Source: Gammaproteobacteria bacterium
Lineage (GTDB): Bacteria; Pseudomonadota; Gammaproteobacteria; Berkiellales; Berkiellaceae
NCBI GenBank assembly: GCA_016874315.1
Contig: VGTX01000016.1
Span: 1-11,195, forward strand
Direction: 5' to 3'
Length of the DNA: 11,195 bases
Shown: positions 6,588 through 11,195 of the stretch, piece after piece
Position numbering within the stretch: position 1 is the first letter of the stretch
How the letters are laid out: each line of letters starts with the position of its first letter
Notes under the pieces: generated by a model
The model's database searches: none
Seen by the model: the letters and a program-made list of their open reading frames with translations, nothing else
What the model was told of the DNA's origin: nothing
Program-made: the position numbers and the translations under genes

Positions 6588-7240
6588 GTGAGCAATGGTT
6601 TACAAAAAAACGATATCATGGCTTAGTAGGAACAGCAGTAAAACCTGTTGAGATTTTATTTGAAGCTCCAATTTCTGATACTTGGCGAGAAAAGCCTATT
6701 GTTTTAATTTGCCACCCAAATCCAGCAGCCTCTGGTACGATGCATCATAAAATCCCAACCATGCTAGCGCGCACAGCAGAAGCAAATGGCTTTGCAGCAT
6801 TACGATTTCAATTTTCTGGCGTTGGGTTAACTTCGGGTCCCTTCGATCGATTCGATCGGGCTGTAGAGCTCACTGAAGCACTTATTGAACGGATTCAGAC
6901 TGATATTGGACATCCCTCAAAATGGATTTTTACTGGATTTTCATTCGGTGGCGCTTGTGCGCTTGCCCTGAACGGTCCATGGCCTCGATTTGCTATTGCT
7001 CCGGCTTGGCCATTGATTGAATCTTCTTTTGATATCGATCGAAATCAGAAAACGATTGTTGTTCATGCAATGGATGATGAAATTGTTTCCTATAAAGCAG
7101 GTTGCACTTATTTTGAAGAGAATAAGAATTTTGATTCCCAATGGCTCCTACTAAGTCGAGGCGGTCATTTTTTTGAAAAAAATATGTCGAAGATTCAATA
7201 TTATTTCAATAACTTTCTTTTGCAACATGAAGGATATTAA
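6584..7240 (+). CDS. Alpha/beta-hydrolase of unknown substrate (COG2945-like)
   Basis: This is a small single-domain serine hydrolase, probably cytoplasmic since no signal peptide is visible. From GTG 6584 it has 218 residues. It shows the strand-turn CHPNPAASGTMHHK (43-56, oxyanion region), the FQFSGVGLTSG segment, a nucleophile elbow GFSFGG with Ser120, an acid in HAMDDEIV (Asp164 or Asp165) and the catalytic His195 in GGHFF, so the triad is complete. The family resembles dienelactone-hydrolase-like proteins, and the true substrate cannot be read from sequence. I prefer GTG 6584: GGAG (6574-6577) is six bases upstream and GTGA overlaps the nif3 stop. An ATG at 6572 would add four residues. 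Tight coupling suggests that it acts with, or is dosed with, the NIF3 protein. Confidence 0.88.
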   Translation: MSEQWFTKKRYHGLVGTAVKPVEILFEAPISDTWREKPIVLICHPNPAASGTMHHKIPTMLARTAEANGFAALRFQFSGVGLTSGPFDRFDRAVELTEALIERIQTDIGHPSKWIFTGFSFGGACALALNGPWPRFAIAPAWPLIESSFDIDRNQKTIVVHAMDDEIVSYKAGCTYFEENKNFDSQWLLLSRGGHFFEKNMSKIQYYFNNFLLQHEGY

Positions 7241-7320
7241 AGTTGATTGCATCAAAAGATCGAAACGCATACCTAGCAAAGCTATTCTCTCACCAAGCAG
7301 ATGACGCGCTCTTAATATTC

Positions 7321-7341
7321 TGATAACATCTCGAGTTATCA
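7321..7341 (+). promoter_or_regulatory. Fur-box-like palindrome upstream of feoA
   Basis: TGATAAC (7321-7327) and GTTATCA (7335-7341) are perfect inverted arms 7 bases apart. In the classic 19-base Fur box the outer arms GATAAT and ATTATC are also 7 bases apart, and the present arms differ from them by one base each, but the centre does not match. Its place before ferrous-iron transport genes fits iron control by Fur. CAGATGA (7298-7304) also pairs with TCATCTG (7339-7345), an alternative hairpin sharing three bases with the palindrome. The exact feoA promoter in the 122-base gap (7241-7362) is not resolved; TCGAAA (7260-7265) with TATTCT (7283-7288), spacer 17, is one option. Confidence 0.45.
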
Positions 7342-7362
7342 TCTGCACTTTCAAGAAAATCG

Positions 7363-7644
7363 ATGTCGTCTAGCTCTCGCGGCCAAATACTCTCAGAACT
7401 GCCTAATCATGTCGATGCAGTGATATATGAACTTGATATGAACTGCCCTCAGAATATTAAAAAAAAGCTTCTTGCGCTGGGCTTTATTAGTGGAACAAAT
7501 ATTCGTATTATTCATCGGACGCCACTTGGGTGCCCTATGGAAATACAACTTGATGGGTGCCATCGCTTTTTTCTACGTCGCTCTGAAGCTGCATATATTA
7601 AGATATTATCACCACTAGACTGGGAGTGTGAGTCAGGAAAATAA
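7363..7644 (+). CDS. feoA: Ferrous iron transport accessory protein FeoA
   Basis: FeoA is a small cytoplasmic SH3-like protein needed for ferrous iron uptake by FeoB. The 93-residue product has the FeoA core: KKKLLALGFISGTNIRII (about 34-51), TPLGCPMEIQLDG (53-65) and the final strand RRSEAAYIKI (72-81). The family is usually 75-85 residues, so this one has a slightly longer N-terminus and a C-terminal tail of about 12 residues. No good Shine-Dalgarno precedes ATG 7363 (only AAGAAA), so translation may be weak. feoB begins 15 bases after the stop. No feoC follows feoB. Confidence 0.9.
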   Translation: MSSSSRGQILSELPNHVDAVIYELDMNCPQNIKKKLLALGFISGTNIRIIHRTPLGCPMEIQLDGCHRFFLRRSEAAYIKILSPLDWECESGK

Positions 7645-7659
7645 TGAGCGGTAAACTAT

Positions 7660-9690
7660 ATGATTAAAAATATTGTGCTGATTGGGCACCCGAATGTAGG
7701 AAAATCTTCTTTATTCAATACCTGGACTGGTCAAAATACAGCAACTGGCAATAGACCGGGTGTTACAGTGCAGCGTCGCGTTGCAAAAATTACAAATAAA
7801 ACAACATCTTTAGGAATAGAAGATTTACCTGGAATTTATTATCTAGAATCAGATTTATCGATTTGTGCGCACGATCAAAAAGAAACATTGGAGCGACTTT
7901 TAAATCTTACAGAAGATGATTTAATCGTTCAGATTTTAGACGCGCGAGCACTGAGACCTCAATTACATCTGACACTTGAGCTTATTGAACTACAGCATCC
8001 CATGTGTCTTAATGTGACATTTCATGAAAATCCCGAAATCATAACGTTTCTACACGATCTATTAAAACTTCCGGTTTACTCTGCTACTGATTGCAACCCA
8101 TTTAAGTTTGATATTACTAGCCAACCAAATCTTGTTCACCTTGAGGCACAACCAGAGCTGAAAAAACTTTTTATGAATTACTCTGAAAAAGGCTCTGTTC
8201 TTTTCAATCGGCTGGCCCTCACTGTAGAAAAAATGCAACGTAATCAGGAGAGCGAACAAAAATATACTGCCTACCATGACCCAGAAACACTATGTGCGAA
8301 AATACGCTACCAATTTATCGATACGGCGCTAAAACGACAGCCCACCCAATCGAGCATTGAGCGAATTCATTCAAGAGGCCTTGATAAGATTGTTCTCCAT
8401 CGATTTATAGGATTACCTTTATTCTTTGGAATTATGTATTGTATTTTTTGGAGCACAATGACACTGGGCGAGCAAATTACACTCAGTCTAAGGCCATTAT
8501 TAACCGTTCTTGAATCAAGGATATGGCATAATTTACCGAGTGGGATTCAGAGTGTACAGATATATCATATTCTCTGGCAGGGCTCAGTTTTGAGTTTAGA
8601 AACGATTTTATCGTTTATTGGGCCTGTGGGGCTTTTATATTTTCAATTAAATATTCTAGAAGAAACTGGGTATATGCAGCGTGCGTCACTTGTTATCGAC
8701 CGTTTTATGCGCACCCTCAAACTTCCAGGACAATCTTTTGTCTCGATGGTTGTAGGCCTGGGATGCAATGTTCCAGCGATTCTCAGCACACGCACACTAT
8801 CGCATCCCATTGATCGATTACAAAGCATATTAATGACCCCCTTTATGTCGTGTGGGGCACGTTTAGCAATTTTTACGGCATTTGGTCAATCATTTTTTGG
8901 AGATTATGCGTATCTTGCGATTTTTGAGCTCTATATGATTGGATTTTTCATGGCAATTATAACGGGTTTAATGGTGCGCATGCTTACAAACTCGCATGAA
9001 CACTCTCCTTTAATAGAGCAACTTGTCCCCTATCAAAGGCCAAGTCTTATACATTTACTAAGCAAAACAGGCATACGTCTTCAAGATTTCCTTTCTAATG
9101 CTTTTTTCTGGATTGCACCAGCAATCATTGGTATTCATTTAATTACAACCTTCGGAGCATTAAACTGCCCTCCTCAATTTCAAGAGTGGTTAGTTTTTAT
9201 ATTTCGCCCGCTGGGGCTGGATTCTCAAAATTGGCCGGCTGTTTTGGCCCTATTTAGTGGATTAATTGGTAAGGAAGTTTTACTTGGTACATTAGAAGGA
9301 TTTTATCCTGATTCTAGTGAAATTGGTTTAAATAGCGCACTGCATCATTGTTTTCCAAATCCACAGGCCGCAATGAGCTACTTAATTTTTGTACTTCTAT
9401 ATTTTCCGTGTATTTCAGTAACACTTGCGATTGCAAAAGAAACACGTCTTTTTTGGGCGATATTTTCTGCAATTTGGTCCACCCTGATCGCATATATTAC
9501 AGCGGTTTTATATTATCAATGGATGAAGCCAGATACTTCTTTGTTTTTACTCATTAATCTTACGATTGGAAGTATATGCCTCTTATGGCTTTTCTTGCAG
9601 GGTTCTAAAAAAATCATTGACTATTATCACATGCTCGATCGGAAGGAAAGGAAAAATATTCCTTTTCATATTACAAATCGAAATCAATAG
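7660..9690 (+). CDS. feoB: Ferrous iron transporter FeoB, short form with degenerate G4 motif
   Basis: FeoB moves Fe2+ across the inner membrane and carries a cytosolic GTPase domain. In the 676-residue product the G domain has G1 GHPNVGKSS (9-17), the switch I segment GNRPGVT (30-36) and G3 DLPG (55-58). The guanine-specifying G4, normally NxxD, reads NVTF (118-121), losing the Asp; G5 is SATD (141-144). A helical linker follows to about residue 240, then the membrane domain with the conserved GCNVPA (368-373), SCGARLAIF (397-405) and GKEVLLGTL (537-545), and a C-terminal transmembrane pair. E. coli FeoB has about 773 residues; most of the difference is the loop between GKEVLLGTL and AAMSYLIF, here only about 25 residues. 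The membrane core looks intact, so I infer a working permease with altered nucleotide recognition. Confidence 0.95.
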   Translation: MIKNIVLIGHPNVGKSSLFNTWTGQNTATGNRPGVTVQRRVAKITNKTTSLGIEDLPGIYYLESDLSICAHDQKETLERLLNLTEDDLIVQILDARALRPQLHLTLELIELQHPMCLNVTFHENPEIITFLHDLLKLPVYSATDCNPFKFDITSQPNLVHLEAQPELKKLFMNYSEKGSVLFNRLALTVEKMQRNQESEQKYTAYHDPETLCAKIRYQFIDTALKRQPTQSSIERIHSRGLDKIVLHRFIGLPLFFGIMYCIFWSTMTLGEQITLSLRPLLTVLESRIWHNLPSGIQSVQIYHILWQGSVLSLETILSFIGPVGLLYFQLNILEETGYMQRASLVIDRFMRTLKLPGQSFVSMVVGLGCNVPAILSTRTLSHPIDRLQSILMTPFMSCGARLAIFTAFGQSFFGDYAYLAIFELYMIGFFMAIITGLMVRMLTNSHEHSPLIEQLVPYQRPSLIHLLSKTGIRLQDFLSNAFFWIAPAIIGIHLITTFGALNCPPQFQEWLVFIFRPLGLDSQNWPAVLALFSGLIGKEVLLGTLEGFYPDSSEIGLNSALHHCFPNPQAAMSYLIFVLLYFPCISVTLAIAKETRLFWAIFSAIWSTLIAYITAVLYYQWMKPDTSLFLLINLTIGSICLLWLFLQGSKKIIDYYHMLDRKERKNIPFHITNRNQ

Positions 9691-9715
9691 CGGGTATGAG
9701 AAATAAATCGTTAAC

Positions 9716-9765
9716 CAACTCAAGAGGAGTTGCCGGATTTTAAATACCGTACACTTCCCCTTGAG
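9716..9765 (+). terminator. Inverted repeats after feoB (possible terminator)
   Basis: CAACTC (9716-9721) pairs with GAGTTG (9727-9732) around a 5-base loop, with a short T-run beyond (CCGGATTTT). A competing longer stem pairs 9719-9729 with 9755-9765 (nine Watson-Crick pairs, one G-T, one mismatch). Only one can form at a time. Neither is a textbook terminator. Confidence 0.3.
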
Positions 9766-9776
9766 AAACTGAGACC

Positions 9777-9802
9777 CTTTACAGGTAGAACTACTTGTAA
9801 GG
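9777..9802. terminator. Stem-loop between the convergent feoB and HU genes
   Basis: Bases 9777-9787 and 9792-9802 form an 11-base-pair stem (two G-U pairs as RNA from the plus strand) with a GAAC loop, ending 9 bases from the HU stop codon. It could stop transcripts from both sides. A T-rich stretch follows only in the plus direction (CACATATTTT), so it is better placed as a terminator for feoB than for HU. Confidence 0.4.
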
Positions 9803-9811
9803 TCACATATT

Positions 9812-10165
9812 TTACTGCTGAGCAACAAGGTCTTTCAGGTGCTTGAGTGCCTTGATTTTGACCTTTTTTGAAGCTGGCTTTGCTGGGATAATCATGGCTT
9901 CTTTGGTGAATGGGTTAACACCTTCTTTTGCCTTAACTGCTGCTTTTTTGACAACTTCGATTTTTAACAAGTTGTGCAATGTAAACATTCCTGGGCCTTT
10001 TTTGCCGAGATGGTGATGGATCACATCAGCAAGCTCATCTAACACAGCAACGATATCAACCTTACGCATTTCTAGACGGTCAGCAAGGTAGCCAACAAGC
10101 TCTGCTTTTGTCATAGGTTTTTCAATAGTTGATAATTTTACTTTTTTTTCAACGTGTGCAGTCAT
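9812..10165 (-). CDS. HU/IHF-family DNA-binding protein with basic N-terminal extension
   Basis: HU-family proteins are small dimeric DNA-bending proteins that shape the nucleoid. In the 117-residue product the HU fold begins at MTKAELVGYLADRL (18-31), with GPGMFTLHNLLKIEVVKK (57-74) and the DNA-contacting arm near VNPFTKEA (83-90), which has Lys where NPxTGE is usual. The end, AKPASKKVKIKALKHLKDLV, replaces the usual PAFKAGKxLKDxV. This variant resembles HU-like proteins of Legionella/Coxiella-type bacteria more than E. coli HU. About 17 extra residues precede the HU core. The start at 10165 is supported by AAGGAG (10175-10180) nine bases away, while Met18 has no ribosome site. It is convergent with feoB and divergent from rplM. 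Confidence 0.9.
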   Translation of the reverse strand: MTAHVEKKVKLSTIEKPMTKAELVGYLADRLEMRKVDIVAVLDELADVIHHHLGKKGPGMFTLHNLLKIEVVKKAAVKAKEGVNPFTKEAMIIPAKPASKKVKIKALKHLKDLVAQQ

Positions 10166-10203
10166 TGTGATTCACTCCTTAAAAAATAACTCTACATGAG
10201 GAC

Positions 10204-10232
10204 TTCCCTATCAGTGTAATATTGAATGTCAA
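10204..10232 (-). promoter_or_regulatory. Candidate promoter for the HU gene
   Basis: A perfect -35 TTGACA lies on the minus strand at 10232-10227. The sequence 16-17 bases further on (TAGGGA, 10210-10205) is a poor -10, so the call rests on the -35 alone. Confidence 0.3.
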
Positions 10233-10432
10233 TCCGTCCATTTATAATGGAATTTCAAAAAAAACAACTGAAAAACAAAAGGGCAAGAACGAAGCAAAAT
10301 GTATATTAATCAATGTATTATGATTTACTTTAGAAAAATCAGATCATTCGCTAACATTTCAAGCATCCCTCAATATATCATGATACCTGCTTAATACGTG
10401 CATAATCCAAACTTTAAGCATCTCTAGACATC

Positions 10433-10461
10433 TTGTTCTTATTCAAAAAATCTTTTATAAT
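10433..10461 (+). promoter_or_regulatory. Promoter for rplM-rpsI
   Basis: TTGTTC (10433-10438), a 17-base spacer and a perfect TATAAT (10456-10461) form a sigma-70 promoter. Transcription should start near 10468, leaving a leader of about 97 bases. In E. coli, L13 represses its own operon through the mRNA leader. Here the leader has a small hairpin option (TGCAT and ATGCA around 10527-10540), but I cannot show that it binds L13. Confidence 0.7.
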
Positions 10462-10564
10462 CAAGCTCACTTTCGCGTTCGTCTTCCTTGATTCCCGTTC
10501 AAGCGACACCTGTAGTTATTAAAAATGCATGCAAGATGCAACTCTCTAGAATTTTGGAGGATTC

Positions 10565-11011
10565 ATGAAAACTTATACCCCGAGACCACGCGATATACAA
10601 CCTCGCTGGTTGGTCATCGACGCTCGGCAAGCAATTCTTGGTCGCATGGCGTCCACAATCGCTCATTTACTTCTTGGTAAACACAAGCCTCTTTACGATG
10701 TTAACCTTGTTACTGGCGATAAAGTTATCGTTACTAACGTTGATTTGTTGACTGTTACTGGCAAAAAACGTGAACAAAAAATATACTACAGACACACCGG
10801 ATATCCAGGTGGAATTAAAGCTCCTACATTTGATGAATTACAGGCAAAACGCCCAACTGAAATTCTCAGACTTGCTGTAAAAGGGATGCTTCCAAAAGGT
10901 CCTCGTGGATATGCCATGCTAAAGAACCTGTACATCTACACTGGTGAGAATCATCCGCACCAAGCTCAAGAACCTATTCCATTTGCACTTGAGGATTCAA
11001 CTTATGCTTAA
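10565..11011 (+). CDS. rplM: Large-subunit ribosomal protein uL13
   Basis: L13 is an early-assembling protein of the 50S subunit. The 148-residue product aligns end to end with E. coli L13 (142 residues): MKTYTPRP at the start, LGRMASTIAHLLLGKHKPLY (25-44), TGDKVIVTN, VTGKKREQKIYYRHTGYPGGIK (64-85), the signature AVKGMLPKGPRGYAMLKNLYIY (104-125) and HPHQAQEP. A strong GGAGG (10556-10560) stands four bases before the ATG. The C-terminus runs a few residues longer than in E. coli (FALEDSTYA), and this tail contains the rpsI start: the two genes overlap by eight bases. rplM-rpsI is the standard bacterial pair. Confidence 0.97.
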   Translation: MKTYTPRPRDIQPRWLVIDARQAILGRMASTIAHLLLGKHKPLYDVNLVTGDKVIVTNVDLLTVTGKKREQKIYYRHTGYPGGIKAPTFDELQAKRPTEILRLAVKGMLPKGPRGYAMLKNLYIYTGENHPHQAQEPIPFALEDSTYA

Positions 11012-11195
11012 ATCGACTTTAGCTGCACAACATGGACGTCGTAAGTCCTGCGTCGCAAATGCTTACATTTCTCAAGGAACCGGTCAACTGGAAGTGCGCC
11101 GCTCCTTTACTGCACGTGATGCACTGAATGCACGTCGCGCAGGAAAAGACCGCTCTTCACTCAAGACACGTCTATCCGTTAACGAATACTTTGAG
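11004..11195 (+). CDS. rpsI: Small-subunit ribosomal protein uS9, 3' end outside the window
   Basis: S9 is a 30S head protein whose C-terminal tail reaches the P-site tRNA. Only the first 64 residues are visible. GRRKSCVANAYISQGTG (11-27) matches the family start GRRKSSAARVFIKPGNG, and SVNEYF (58-63) matches SLEQYF. Between them E. coli has about seven residues, but this protein has about 30, so there is a basic insertion of roughly 23 residues (about 32-57, rich in Arg, Lys and Ser). The reading frame is open throughout. ATG 11004 has GAGG at 10991-10994, nine bases away, and overlaps the rplM stop. The frame runs off the window end. Confidence 0.93.
   Translation, partial: MLKSTLAAQHGRRKSCVANAYISQGTGQLEVRRSFTARDALNARRAGKDRSSLKTRLSVNEYFE

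Larger units (their letters stand above)
10166..10564. other. Divergent intergenic region between HU and rplM (399 bases)
   Basis: No gene is visible here. It holds the HU leader and probable promoter at the left, the rplM promoter and leader at the right, an A-rich stretch at about 10254-10280 on the plus strand that may bend DNA, and a perfect 10-base palindrome TATCATGATA at 10376-10385. No tRNA or known riboswitch is recognisable. The region is markedly more AT-rich than the flanking ribosomal genes. Confidence 0.6.

Noticed and set aside
7151..7354. A 67-codon minus-strand frame from the feoA leader into the hydrolase end
   Set aside because: No domain, and it covers the palindromic control region and the C-terminal codons of a real gene.
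7644..7667. A seven-codon frame starting in the feoA stop (TAATG) and ending inside feoB
   Set aside because: Start-stop overlaps of this size occur by chance, and it has no ribosome site of its own beyond the end of feoA.
9583..9828. An 81-codon minus-strand frame between HU and the feoB end
   Set aside because: It overlaps both the feoB C-terminus and the HU C-terminus and shows no family features.
1..11195. Mobile elements, CRISPR arrays, defence islands or biosynthetic clusters
   Set aside because: I looked on both strands and found no transposase, integrase, regularly spaced repeats or such enzymes. The genes are core metabolism, iron uptake and translation.

Overview
The window comes from an AT-rich proteobacterial chromosome, most likely a gammaproteobacterium. 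The evidence is a type-A RNase P RNA, a tandem sspA-sspB pair, a DolP/YraP-type lipoprotein with two BON domains, and a cytochrome b of the beta/gamma type (PVWY at the Qo site). The HU-like protein looks like those of Legionella/Coxiella-type bacteria, but I cannot fix the genus from sequence alone. Coding is dense, with a few compact intergenic regions, and I see no transposase, integrase, CRISPR array, toxin or phage gene.

Layout. 1-268: 3' part of rnpB. 315-1217: rsmH, without mraZ before it or ftsL after it. 1331-3158: sspA-sspB-dolP, a likely operon with its own promoter. 3146-5725 (minus strand): petC, petB and petA, transcribed petA to petC and running tail-to-tail into dolP with a 13-base coding overlap. 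5829-7240: a NIF3/YbgI metal-binding protein and an alpha/beta hydrolase, translationally coupled. 7321-9690: a Fur-like palindrome and feoA-feoB for ferrous iron uptake. 9691-9811: a structured convergent spacer. 9812-10165 (minus strand): an HU-family DNA-binding protein. 10166-10564: a 399-base divergent regulatory region. 10565 to the end: rplM-rpsI, with rpsI cut by the window edge.

How the genes work together. petABC encodes the three catalytic subunits of the cytochrome bc1 complex, which needs heme and an Fe-S cluster. feoAB would supply ferrous iron. SspA (an RNA polymerase-associated factor), SspB (a ClpXP adaptor) and DolP (an outer-membrane lipoprotein) belong to stress response and envelope upkeep. 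rnpB, rsmH, rplM and rpsI serve RNA processing and the ribosome. Most of these genes are neighbours in other gammaproteobacteria (rplM-rpsI-petABC-sspAB, with dolP and rnpB-mraZ-rsmH nearby). The window therefore looks like an ancestral housekeeping neighbourhood that was rearranged and partly split.

I found no convincing new multi-gene system. The most interesting points are changes inside conserved genes: a basic insertion in S9, a missing conserved segment in cytochrome c1, and a degenerate guanine-recognition motif in FeoB. There are also several unexplained regulatory-looking structures and a striking excess of the palindrome CGATCG.
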